DNA of 64,000 nucleotides from Lachnospiraceae bacterium KM106-2. GTDB taxonomy: Bacteria > Bacillota > Clostridia > Lachnospirales > Lachnospiraceae. The stretch lies in assembly GCA_009731425.1 (NCBI GenBank), contig AP018794.1, positions 813,960-877,959 of the forward strand, given 5' to 3'. The notes under the pieces were generated by a model. It did not search any database. It had not been told where the DNA came from and saw only the letters and a list, made by a program, of their open reading frames with translations. Below are positions 8,882 through 16,667 of this stretch, in pieces. The first letter of the stretch is position 1, and the number at the start of each line of letters is the position of its first letter. Both the position numbers and the translations under genes were made by a program.

Positions 8882-10055
8882 TGACATTGAATTCTTATGT
8901 GGTTCGGCAAAGGTGTTAGAAGCTATGCCAGAGACTCCTGCAAGAAGAATGTTTGATGAAAAGACACTTACTTTCTTTGGAGCACTCTCAAAGCAGATCT
9001 TATCAGATCATCGTGCTAAGGCATTTCCGGATGTAGTATCCTATGCTTTTTGGATCAGAAAGAATTCGTTGTTAAAAGAGAGAGAACGATATCAAGATCG
9101 TGAGCATCGTTTAGGAAGAGGAATTTCATTTCATATCGCACCATCTAATGTACCGGTTAATTTTGCGGTATCGATGACTTCAGCTCTTTTAGCTGGAAAT
9201 CAGTGTATCATTCGTGTATCAAATAAGCAGTTTGAGCAGGTAGACATTATCGTAGATGCGATCAATGCGGTTCTTTTAAAAGAGTGTAAAGATATGACTT
9301 CCTACCTTTGTATCGTCCGGTATGAGCATAGTGAGGAGATAACACAGTATTTCTCATCCTTGTGTGACATTCGAATTATCTGGGGAGGAAATCGTACGAT
9401 TGACCAGATAAGAAAAGCAAGTTTACCTCCAAGAACAATCGAGATGGCATTTGCGGATCGAAATTCCCTTGCTGTCATTAATTCAGATCAATATCTGAAG
9501 ATGGATGCGAAGAAGGTAGCGAAAGAGTTCTATACCGATACTTATTATATGGATCAGAATGCCTGTTCCTCACCAAGAATGGTGATCTGGACGGGTACGA
9601 AGAAAGAAGAAGCAAGAGAGCAATTCTGGGATACCCTTGAGAAAATGGTAAAACATGATTATGAATTAAAGCCAATTTCTTGTGTTAATAAATTTAATAT
9701 CTTCTGTATGCTTGGCGCAAAAACAGATCAGATTCATTTAGTGAGTCATGATAACTACATCGTCAGAGTAGAAGTGGATAAACTGTTTGATGGTCTAATG
9801 GATTATAAAGAAGGCGCTGGCTACTTCTTTGAGTATTTAACGGATGATCTAGAAGAACTTACAACGCTATTTAAGAAATCTTGTCAGACGTTATCCTATC
9901 TCGGAGTGGATCCGGAGACTTTAAAAGATTTGGTTATCCGTCAAGGTACAAGAGGCGTCGATCGTATCGTTCCGATGGGACAGACGATGGAGCTATCATT
10001 CTACTGGGATGGATATGATATGATTGAGAATATGACAAGATATCTGAAGTATTAA
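8859..10055 (+). CDS. LuxC-like acyl reductase, copy 1
   Basis: Member of the LuxC acyl-CoA/acyl-protein reductase family, 398 residues, an aldehyde-dehydrogenase-fold enzyme that reduces an activated acyl group to the aldehyde with NADPH. It shows the family motif HIAPSNVPVNFA (92-103), a nucleotide-side WGGNRTI (about 175-181) and the nucleophile C236 in MDQNACSSPR, matching the active cysteine of LuxC. The start at 8859 follows AAGGGGGTG and overlaps copy 1 of luxE by 23 bases; GTG 8856 is possible. It ends 100 bases before the acyl carrier protein. A second, clearly related copy is at 13223. Confidence 0.88.
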   Translation: MSTQVNFNDIEFLCGSAKVLEAMPETPARRMFDEKTLTFFGALSKQILSDHRAKAFPDVVSYAFWIRKNSLLKERERYQDREHRLGRGISFHIAPSNVPVNFAVSMTSALLAGNQCIIRVSNKQFEQVDIIVDAINAVLLKECKDMTSYLCIVRYEHSEEITQYFSSLCDIRIIWGGNRTIDQIRKASLPPRTIEMAFADRNSLAVINSDQYLKMDAKKVAKEFYTDTYYMDQNACSSPRMVIWTGTKKEEAREQFWDTLEKMVKHDYELKPISCVNKFNIFCMLGAKTDQIHLVSHDNYIVRVEVDKLFDGLMDYKEGAGYFFEYLTDDLEELTTLFKKSCQTLSYLGVDPETLKDLVIRQGTRGVDRIVPMGQTMELSFYWDGYDMIENMTRYLKY

Positions 10056-10092
10056 TAACCTATTTGGTAAAATAGGGTTAAACTGTGTTATA

Positions 10093-10121
10093 TTGACAAA
10101 ACAAAGGATGAAATGTAGAAT
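10093..10121 (+). promoter_or_regulatory. Promoter upstream of the acyl carrier protein
   Basis: TTGACA, exactly 17 bases, then TAGAAT: a good sigma-A-type match in the gap between the first luxC-like gene and the acyl carrier protein. It would allow the carrier protein to be made at a higher level than the rest of the block. Confidence 0.65.
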
Positions 10122-10156
10122 TATAGTATATTACATATGAACAAAGGAGAAATATA

Positions 10157-10393
10157 ATGAATAATAAGGAAAAATATATCAATGCATTCGTAGAAGGTTT
10201 AGAAATTGATGCAGATAAAGTAGAAGGATTAAAATATCAAGAGATTCCAGAATGGGATTCTGTTGGACATATGTCATTAGTAGCATCTATCGAAGATGCT
10301 TTTGATATTATGATGGAAACGGATGATATTATCGATTTTAACTCATTCGATAAGGGAATCGAATTATTGAAAAAATATAATGTAGAAATGTAA
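10157..10393 (+). CDS. Stand-alone acyl carrier protein
   Basis: Small acidic carrier protein, 78 residues, with the phosphopantetheine attachment serine S35 in EWDSVGHM. The usual context is D-S-L; here it is D-S-V-G-H, as in carrier proteins of polysaccharide and secondary-metabolite loci rather than AcpP. AAAGGAG precedes the ATG. It lies between the two luxE/luxC-like pairs and next to an adenylate-forming enzyme, so the likely role is to carry the activated acid as a thioester for LuxE/LuxC-like reduction. Separate transcription is possible: its own promoter lies upstream and a hairpin follows. Confidence 0.87.
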   Translation: MNNKEKYINAFVEGLEIDADKVEGLKYQEIPEWDSVGHMSLVASIEDAFDIMMETDDIIDFNSFDKGIELLKKYNVEM

Positions 10394-10399
10394 TAAAAG

Positions 10400-10424
10400 A
10401 AAGCAGTATTAAATATACTGCTTT
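10400..10424 (+). terminator. Terminator-like hairpin after the acyl carrier protein, copy 1
   Basis: Perfect stem AAAGCAGTAT / ATACTGCTTT with a 5-base loop, but no T run follows it. An almost identical hairpin recurs at 10660-10684, on the other side of the structured segment between them. Confidence 0.55.
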
Positions 10425-10478
10425 CAGACTGTAGACAATCACTTTCACTTACCTAATTTCTATCTTGGGGAGAGGTTT

Positions 10479-10655
10479 GGAGAACTTCGTTCTCCATTTA
10501 AATCAGAAGCCGGAAACCGCGCTTTTCGGCTTCTGGACTGGTGCGAGCAGGTGGCCGACCTTGCCACTTGCACGAACGAGTACCAGTCAAGACCAATTGA
10601 AATAATTGGATGAAAGGTGTCTTTCATCCAAGCTTGGCGACTTTGTCGACAAGCT
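10479..10655. other. Array of six consecutive stem-loops (structured RNA or small mobile repeat)
   Basis: This 348-base gap holds no gene. I can pair six hairpins in a row: 10479-10495 (GGAGAAC/GTTCTCC), 10504-10535 (CAGAAGCCG/CGGCTTCTG), 10536-10588 (GACTGGT...ACCAGTC with inner GCAGGTGGC/GCCACTTGC), 10593-10609 (CCAATT/AATTGG), 10608-10629 (GGATGAAAG/CTTTCATCC, sharing two bases with the previous one) and 10631-10655 (AGCTTGGCGAC/GTCGACAAGCT, one mismatch). The segment is more GC-rich than its surroundings and lies between two near-identical terminator-like hairpins. It may be a structured non-coding RNA or a non-coding repeat that entered a terminator region. I cannot assign it to a known RNA family. 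Confidence 0.6.
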
Positions 10656-10659
10656 AAGG

Positions 10660-10684
10660 AAAGCAGTATTAAAAATACTGCTTT
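10660..10684 (+). terminator. Terminator-like hairpin, copy 2
   Basis: Stem AAAGCAGTATT / AATACTGCTTT with an AAA loop, followed by CTCTATG. It repeats the 10400-10424 hairpin with one or two changes in the loop, so together they form a direct repeat flanking the stem-loop array. Confidence 0.55.
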
Positions 10685-10741
10685 CTCTATGTAATAAATT
10701 AAAAATACAAAAGATAAATAATTAAACTGGGGGCGGGTAAA

Positions 10742-12163
10742 ATGGCTTTTTATAATGAGATCGATCAATATAAAGAAAAGCTTGCTTTTATCGATGATAA
10801 GAAGAATCAATTTACATATGGACAACTAAGCGATGCTATGGAGAAAATCGCAGCGCCGATTAAGAAGCGTACGCTGGTATTTTCTTTTTCGGATAATAGT
10901 ATTGGCTCTATATGCGGTTATCTGTCATTTTTGAATCATAAGATCGTGCCATTACTAGTAAAACATGATCTTGAAGAGGGGTTAAGAACGCATTTGATAT
11001 CGGTTTATGAGCCAAGCTATCTCTATGTTCCAGCAGATATGAAAGCCGATTTTGCGGAATGTAGTGTCACTTATGAGGGAGACGGCTTTTGTCTTCTTCG
11101 TACTAAATATTCAGATGAAGTTGAGATGAGCGACGATCTTGCCTTACTTCTTACTACGTCAGGAAGTACGGGAAGTCCTAAATTAGTTCGACAAAGCTAT
11201 AAAAATATACAAGCGAATGCAGAGTCTATCGCAAAGTATTTAGAGTTGGATGCGACGGAACGTCCGATCACGACATTACCTATGAATTATACATATGGGT
11301 TATCGATCATTAACAGCCACATCTTAGTCGGAGCTACTTTGTTGTTAACGAATGCAACGATCATTCAGAAAGAATTCTGGTCCTTTTTTAAAGAACTAGA
11401 AGCAACCAGCTTTGGCGGAGTTCCGTATACTTATGAGATGTTAAAGCGACTTCGTATGTTCTCGATGGATCTGAAAAGTCTGCGCTATATGACTCAGGCA
11501 GGAGGAAAATTAGCTCCAGAGCTTCATAAGCAGTTTGCACAGTATGCAAAAGATAATCAGAAGAAATTTATCGTTATGTATGGCCAGACGGAAGCTACAG
11601 CAAGAATGGCTTATCTGCCGGCAGAGAAGTCCCTTGAGAAATACGGTAGTATGGGAATCGCCATTCCAGGAGGAACGTTGTGGTTAAAAGACGTTAATGG
11701 TGAGAAGATCACAAAACCAGAGACGGTTGGAGAGCTGATCTATGAAGGGGATAATGTAACCCTTGGTTATGCCTTAACGAAAGAAGATCTTAAAAAAGAA
11801 GATGAACGTTTAGGCGTATTGGAGACTGGAGATATGGCAAAACAAGATGCAGAAGGTTTCTTCTACATTGTCGGACGTAAGAAACGTTTCTTAAAGATCT
11901 TCGGCAACCGTGTAAATTTAGATGAGATGGAACAGATGATCAAAGGAAATTATTTGGAATATGATTGTGCTTGTACTGGACGAGATGACAAATTATTTGC
12001 ATTTATTACAACGAAAGATCGCGATAAACTGAGCGAGATCAAATCCTATTTAACACAAAAGACCGGATTGAACCCAGTTGCCTTTGCAATCCGTAGTATT
12101 GATAAGGTTCCTAAAAATGAAGCGGGTAAAACATTATATAAGAATCTGGAGGAGTATTTATAA
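10742..12163 (+). CDS. Adenylate-forming acyl-CoA synthetase/ligase-like enzyme
   Basis: ANL-superfamily (AMP-binding) enzyme, 473 residues. It carries the phosphate loop TTSGSTGSPK (138-147), MYGQTEATARM (about 280), the LETGDMA and YIVGRKKRFLKIFGNRV hinge region, and a C-terminal lysine in NEAGKTLYK that would catalyse adenylation. It would activate a carboxylic acid as the acyl-AMP and pass it to CoA or, more likely here, to the acyl carrier protein encoded 350 bases upstream. The spacing from GGGGGCGGG to the ATG is normal. Its stop overlaps the next start by one base (TAATG). Substrate size and identity cannot be read from the sequence. Confidence 0.87.
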   Translation: MAFYNEIDQYKEKLAFIDDKKNQFTYGQLSDAMEKIAAPIKKRTLVFSFSDNSIGSICGYLSFLNHKIVPLLVKHDLEEGLRTHLISVYEPSYLYVPADMKADFAECSVTYEGDGFCLLRTKYSDEVEMSDDLALLLTTSGSTGSPKLVRQSYKNIQANAESIAKYLELDATERPITTLPMNYTYGLSIINSHILVGATLLLTNATIIQKEFWSFFKELEATSFGGVPYTYEMLKRLRMFSMDLKSLRYMTQAGGKLAPELHKQFAQYAKDNQKKFIVMYGQTEATARMAYLPAEKSLEKYGSMGIAIPGGTLWLKDVNGEKITKPETVGELIYEGDNVTLGYALTKEDLKKEDERLGVLETGDMAKQDAEGFFYIVGRKKRFLKIFGNRVNLDEMEQMIKGNYLEYDCACTGRDDKLFAFITTKDRDKLSEIKSYLTQKTGLNPVAFAIRSIDKVPKNEAGKTLYKNLEEYL

Positions 12164-13236
12164 TGGAATATAAAGAGATCTTATCGATTGCGCCCTATTC
12201 CTTAGAAAAAAAGGAAAAGAGCGCACTTCTAACGGAGCAGTTAAAAGAACTTACCCAATATCATTATGGGAACTGTAAAGAGTATCGAAATATCTGCGAT
12301 CTCTTAGAATATCGAGAGGATGGAATCTCTTCCTATGAGGAGATTCCATTTGTACCTGTCCGTATTTTTAAAGAACTGGAATTAAAGAGCATGCCAGAAG
12401 AGGAAAATTTTAAGACAATGACCTCATCTGGTACAACGGGACAGAAGAAATCTAAGATATTCCTAGACCGAGAGACTTCATCGAATCAACAGAAGACATT
12501 GGTTAAGATCGTATCTGATTTTACAGGAAAAGCAAGACTTCCTATGATCATTATGGATTGCCCATCAGTTATTAAGAATCGAGCTATGTTTTCAGCTAGA
12601 GGAGCCGGAATTCTGGGATTTTCTATCTTCGCATCGGATCGTATGTATGCGTTTGATGATGATATGAAAATTAACTTAGAAGGAATCGAAGCATTTCTAG
12701 AGAAACATCAAGGTAAACCGATCTTAATTTTTGGTTTTACTTTTATGATCTGGCAACATTTTTATAAAGTATTAAAGGAATCGAAGAAATATGTCGATTT
12801 ATCAAATGCTGTCATGATTCATGGCGGCGGATGGAAGAAGCTACAGGCTGAGGCGGTTGAACCATTGGAATTCAATCGATGCTTAGAAGAAGTTTGTGGC
12901 ATTAAGAAAGTCTATGACTATTATGGAATGGTGGAACAGACAGGATGTATCTATATGGAGTGCGAGTGTGGACATCTTCATGCCAGCATTTTTTCTGATG
13001 TATTAATGAGAAGAAATGACTTCTCTTTATGTGAGATCGGGGAAAAGGGAATGATACAGGTAGTCTCAATGTTACCGAAATCTTATCCAGGACACTCGAT
13101 CCTAACGGAAGATGAAGGAGTGATCCTCGGTGAAGATGACTGTCCATGTGGTCGAAAAGGAAAGTATTTTAAAATACTAGGCAGAATTAAGAATGCGGAA
13201 GTAAGGGGGTGCAGCGATACTTATGAACAAAGATAA
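12163..13236 (+). CDS. LuxE-like acyl-protein synthetase, copy 2
   Basis: Second LuxE-family protein, 357 residues, readily alignable by eye with copy 1 over its length: SSGTTGQ (88-94), HGGGWKKL, YYGMVEQTGCIYMECECGH, EDDCPCGRKGKY and the near-terminal RGCSD with C350. It starts on the TAATG overlap with the adenylate-forming gene and overlaps the following luxC-like gene by 14 bases. Conserved order and overlap show that the whole luxE-luxC module was duplicated and then diverged, so the two pairs may act on different acids or on successive intermediates. Confidence 0.88.
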   Translation: MEYKEILSIAPYSLEKKEKSALLTEQLKELTQYHYGNCKEYRNICDLLEYREDGISSYEEIPFVPVRIFKELELKSMPEEENFKTMTSSGTTGQKKSKIFLDRETSSNQQKTLVKIVSDFTGKARLPMIIMDCPSVIKNRAMFSARGAGILGFSIFASDRMYAFDDDMKINLEGIEAFLEKHQGKPILIFGFTFMIWQHFYKVLKESKKYVDLSNAVMIHGGGWKKLQAEAVEPLEFNRCLEEVCGIKKVYDYYGMVEQTGCIYMECECGHLHASIFSDVLMRRNDFSLCEIGEKGMIQVVSMLPKSYPGHSILTEDEGVILGEDDCPCGRKGKYFKILGRIKNAEVRGCSDTYEQR

Positions 13237-14419
13237 ATTAATTTATTATATCGGTGATGATACGATCACTGCATGGCCAATGCGTCCTTACAACGAAGAG
13301 GTCATTCAGTTCTTAGATGCGTTATCAAAAAACTTAAGAGGTGACAAGCTTGCCCAGTCCTATCCGGATATTATGACGTTTGCATTCTATATCAGAAAGG
13401 CGAATATTCAGAAGAAAAAAGAAACTTTTGATCATACAGTGACCCGTTGTGGTCGTGGACTGTTGTTTCATATTGCGCCATCTAACGTGCCCATTAATTT
13501 TGCATTTTCTTTAGTATTTGGATTACTAGCTGGAAATTCTAATATTGTCCGTGTGTCGACAAAAGATTTTCCACAGACACAAATTGTCTGTGATGCAATA
13601 GCAGCGGTGCTAACAGAAGACGATTACAGTAATATTCGAAAACAGATCGCTATCGTTCGTTATGAAAGAGATAAGGAGATAACCGATTTCTTTTCAGCGA
13701 AATGTGATGGCCGTATCATTTGGGGCGGTGATCGTACGATTAGTGAGATCAAAGAGTCAAAGGTATCTGCTAGATGTGAAGAGATCCACTTTGCAGATCG
13801 CTTTTCATTTGCGATCATAGATCCAGCTTATATTAAGCAGCTATCGAAGGAGGAACTGATCCGACTAGCGGAGAAGTTTTATAATGATACCTATTTAATG
13901 GATCAGAATGCCTGCAGTGCGCCTCATTTAATCTTATGGGATCATTCACAAGAGAAGAATCAGACATGTGCTGAAGTAAAAGATCGATTTTACGATACAT
14001 TGCAAGAACTAGTTAAGAAATACCCATTCGAGAGTATTAAGGCGAGTGACAAGTATTTAAATTTATGTTTAGAAGCAGCAGAAAATGAACAGATTAAAAA
14101 ATATCGTCATTATGGAGAAAATCGTGTCTATGTTCTAGAATTAAAAACACTAGATCAGTCGATCATTGAGAAACGTGGAAAATATGGCACGTTTTATGAG
14201 TATGATTTAGAAAAATGGAGTGAATTAGGTGACTTTTTAAATTCAAAGGTACAGACATGTGCGACAGCAGGGATTGATCAAGATAAACTTAGAGATTACA
14301 TTGTGGATAATCATCTTCAAGGAATCGATCGGATCGTTTCGTTTGGTGATACTTTAAACATCGATGTTGTATGGGATGGTATGGATGTTATTTCAAAACT
14401 AAGTCGTGTGATTGCATAG
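13223..14419 (+). CDS. LuxC-like acyl reductase, copy 2
   Basis: Second LuxC-family reductase, 398 residues: HIAPSNVPINFAF (about 83-95), WGGDRTI (about 167-173) and the nucleophile C231 in MDQNACSAPH. It follows AAGGGGGTG, the same ribosome binding site as copy 1, inside the end of luxE copy 2. It is the last gene of the block. A roughly 300-base gap with recA's promoter follows, and no convincing terminator was found directly after it. Confidence 0.88.
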   Translation: MNKDKLIYYIGDDTITAWPMRPYNEEVIQFLDALSKNLRGDKLAQSYPDIMTFAFYIRKANIQKKKETFDHTVTRCGRGLLFHIAPSNVPINFAFSLVFGLLAGNSNIVRVSTKDFPQTQIVCDAIAAVLTEDDYSNIRKQIAIVRYERDKEITDFFSAKCDGRIIWGGDRTISEIKESKVSARCEEIHFADRFSFAIIDPAYIKQLSKEELIRLAEKFYNDTYLMDQNACSAPHLILWDHSQEKNQTCAEVKDRFYDTLQELVKKYPFESIKASDKYLNLCLEAAENEQIKKYRHYGENRVYVLELKTLDQSIIEKRGKYGTFYEYDLEKWSELGDFLNSKVQTCATAGIDQDKLRDYIVDNHLQGIDRIVSFGDTLNIDVVWDGMDVISKLSRVIA

Positions 14420-14637
14420 AGTAAAGTCGGAATGCCAATCATAATCGTAAAAAGAACCATAGAGAGAATAGGAGTATTTCTCTAAGGAGAGATGTGATAA
14501 GATAAGAATATCGATAGTACTTTCTGTATTACAATTGTAATCTATATCTTTTAAGTAATTCCTATCTTCTTATTATATCCCTAGTATCAGATAATTTCAT
14601 AAGATTGATCGAAAGGCATTGCTGATGGAAAATGCTA

Positions 14638-14666
14638 TTGACAACCATGGCAATTTATATTAGTAT
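14638..14666 (+). promoter_or_regulatory. recA promoter
   Basis: TTGACA, 17 bases, then TAGTAT, followed about 13 bases later by the LexA box. The rest of the 297-base gap (14420-14637) shows a 14-bp palindrome ATTACAATTGTAAT at 14528-14541 and no gene. Confidence 0.65.
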
Positions 14667-14679
14667 AGTTATAGAAATA

Positions 14680-14691
14680 GAACATAAGTTC
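14680..14691 (+). promoter_or_regulatory. LexA (SOS) operator before recA
   Basis: GAACATAAGTTC fits the Gram-positive LexA/DinR core GAAC-N4-GTTC. It lies just downstream of the -10 element, where bound LexA would block transcription until DNA damage. Confidence 0.75.
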
Positions 14692-14716
14692 GTGATTAGA
14701 AAAAAGGAGAATCATA

Positions 14717-15757
14717 ATGACGAAAGACCAGAATAAATTAAAAGCTTTAGAATCAGCTTTAGCACAGATCGAAAAACAGTATGGTAAAGGCTCGGTTATG
14801 AAACTTGGCGATAATTCCGCTCATATGAATGTTGAGACGATTCCAACTGGTTCGATCAGTTTAGATATAGCATTAGGTTTAGGCGGTATTCCAAAAGGAA
14901 GAATCGTAGAAGTATATGGACCTGAATCAAGTGGTAAGACTACTGTTACGTTACACATGGTAGCAGAAGTTCAAAAAAGAGGCGGTATCGCAGGTTTTAT
15001 CGATGCAGAACATGCTCTTGATCCTGCTTACGCAAAAGCAATCGGTGTAGATATCGATAATCTTTATATCTCACAGCCAGATAATGGTGAGCAAGCATTA
15101 GAGATTACAGAGACAATGGTACGTTCCGGAGCTGTTGATATCGTAATCGTCGATTCCGTTGCTGCCTTAGTTCCAAAGGCCGAAATCGATGGAGATATGG
15201 GTGATAGCCACGTAGGTCTTCAAGCACGTTTAATGTCACAGGCTCTTAGAAAATTAACAGCAGTAATTTCTAAGTCAAACTGTACAGTTATCTTTATCAA
15301 CCAGTTACGTGAAAAAGTAGGTGTTATGTTTGGTAACCCTGAAACAACAACTGGTGGTCGTGCTCTTAAATTCTACTCATCAATTCGTATGGATGTAAGA
15401 AGAATTGAGTCATTAAAACAAAATGGTGAATTTGTTGGTAATAGAACAAGAGTAAAAGTTGTTAAAAATAAAATTGCACCTCCTTTCAAGGAAGCTGAAT
15501 TCGATATTATGTATGGACAGGGTATCTCTAGAGAAGGTGATGTATTAGATCTTGCAGCAGCAGTTGACATCGTAAATAAGAGCGGTGCTTGGTATGCTTA
15601 TAATGATGCAAAGATCGGTCAAGGACGTGAAAATGCTAAGACTTATCTAAGAGAAAATCCTCAAATTTTTGCTGAAATTGAACAAAAAGTACGTGAAAAA
15701 TATGGATTATTAGATACTGGAGTGGAAGCTACTCCTGAAGAAGATTCAGAAGAATAA
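14717..15757 (+). CDS. recA: Recombinase RecA
   Basis: DNA-dependent ATPase that forms filaments on single-stranded DNA, carries out strand exchange and triggers LexA self-cleavage, 346 residues. Signatures are the Walker [10 protein letters not shown], the [13 protein letters not shown]alker B region and loop 2 with the [20 protein letters not shown] element. The acidic C-terminal tail (ATPEEDSEE) is present. AAAAGGAG precedes the ATG. A promoter with a LexA box lies upstream and a terminator downstream; its modulator recX follows. Confidence 0.98.
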   Translation: MTKDQNKLKALESALAQIEKQYGKGSVMKLGDNSAHMNVETIPTGSISLDIALGLGGIPKGRIVEVYGPESSGKTTVTLHMVAEVQKRGGIAGFIDAEHALDPAYAKAIGVDIDNLYISQPDNGEQALEITETMVRSGAVDIVIVDSVAALVPKAEIDGDMGDSHVGLQARLMSQALRKLTAVISKSNCTVIFINQLREKVGVMFGNPETTTGGRALKFYSSIRMDVRRIESLKQNGEFVGNRTRVKVVKNKIAPPFKEAEFDIMYGQGISREGDVLDLAAAVDIVNKSGAWYAYNDAKIGQGRENAKTYLRENPQIFAEIEQKVREKYGLLDTGVEATPEEDSEE

Positions 15758-15775
15758 GATTGAATAATGGTTAGG

Positions 15776-15826
15776 AAGCCACTTTGCTTAATACAATCCT
15801 ATTAAGCAAAGTGGCTTTCGTTTTTT
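15776..15826 (+). terminator. Rho-independent terminator after recA
   Basis: Long stem AAGCCACTTTGCTTAAT / ATTAAGCAAAGTGGCTT with an 8-base loop and a T-rich tail. Confidence 0.92.
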
Positions 15827-15873
15827 AAACGATGTGATAGAATTAAAATGATAAAGTGATGAGAGGAAATAAC

Positions 15874-16479
15874 ATGGAAGTAACAGCAATCGTAAAAGTA
15901 GATAATAAGAAGTCAAAAGTCTATATTGATGGAGAATATGCTTTTGTCTTATATATTGGTGATTTTAGAAAGTATAAATTGAAAGAAGGAGATCCAATCG
16001 AAGAGTCTGTGTATCAGGAGATTCTAGTGGATACTATTTATCGACGCGCAAAACAAAAAGCGATGGCAATCCTAAAACGTATGGATCGTACGGAAAGCGA
16101 ACTTCGTAAGAAGTTAGAACAAGATCTCTATCGTAAGGATGCAGTCGATCTAGCGATTGATTATGTAAAAAGCTATCACTATATAGATGATGAACGGTTT
16201 GCAAAGAATTTTGTTCACTATAAGAAAAATTCAAAGAGCAAGCGTGAAATCCAATATGCACTTTCCTTAAAGGGAATCAGTAAAGAACTGATTGAAGAGG
16301 CAATGGAGGAAGAATATGAAAGTGAAGAAACAGCAATTAAAAAGCTGATTCAAAAGAAATGTACGAATGTAGAAGAATTAGCGCCAGAAAAAAAGACAAA
16401 ATTAATCAACTATTTATGTAGAAAAGGCTACTCTTATGAGAAAATTAAGTACTGTTTAAATCATTTTGATGAATTTTAG
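15874..16479 (+). CDS. recX: Regulatory protein RecX
   Basis: RecX-family modulator of RecA filaments, 201 residues. It has the repeated three-helix pattern of the family, seen in RRAKQKAMAILKRMDRTESELRKKL and in the IDYVKSYHYIDDERFAKNFV block (about 105-125). The GAGAGG at 15861-15866 supports ATG 15874; the in-frame GTG 15856 and ATG 15859 lie upstream of that site. The recA-recX order is typical. The terminator between them suggests recX is partly uncoupled, as RecX is usually needed in smaller amounts. Confidence 0.92.
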   Translation: MEVTAIVKVDNKKSKVYIDGEYAFVLYIGDFRKYKLKEGDPIEESVYQEILVDTIYRRAKQKAMAILKRMDRTESELRKKLEQDLYRKDAVDLAIDYVKSYHYIDDERFAKNFVHYKKNSKSKREIQYALSLKGISKELIEEAMEEEYESEETAIKKLIQKKCTNVEELAPEKKTKLINYLCRKGYSYEKIKYCLNHFDEF

Positions 16480-16590
16480 AACAATTGTTGAACTACGCTA
16501 AAATTATAAATGTATTTTATAATTTTCTAGGAAATCATATAAAATTTGATGTAAGAATGGTCTTTTTGCATAATAATTCAATCACGATAC

Positions 16591-16619
16591 TTGACATACT
16601 AGTAAAAACATTATAAAAT
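16591..16619 (+). promoter_or_regulatory. rny promoter
   Basis: TTGACA, 17 bases, TAAAAT, about 50 bases before the rny start codon. Confidence 0.65.
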
Positions 16620-16667
16620 TTAATTGTTGTATTATGTACAATGAAAACTTAATAAGGAGGTGCAATT

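Noticed and set aside
10056..10079. Hairpin AACCTATTT / AAATAGGGTT after the first luxC-like gene as a terminator
   Set aside because: Weak stem with a bulge and no T run; not enough to call.
10460..10825. 121-codon - strand frame over the stem-loop array
   Set aside because: The segment is dominated by inverted repeats and the translation matches no family; it runs into the ligase gene.
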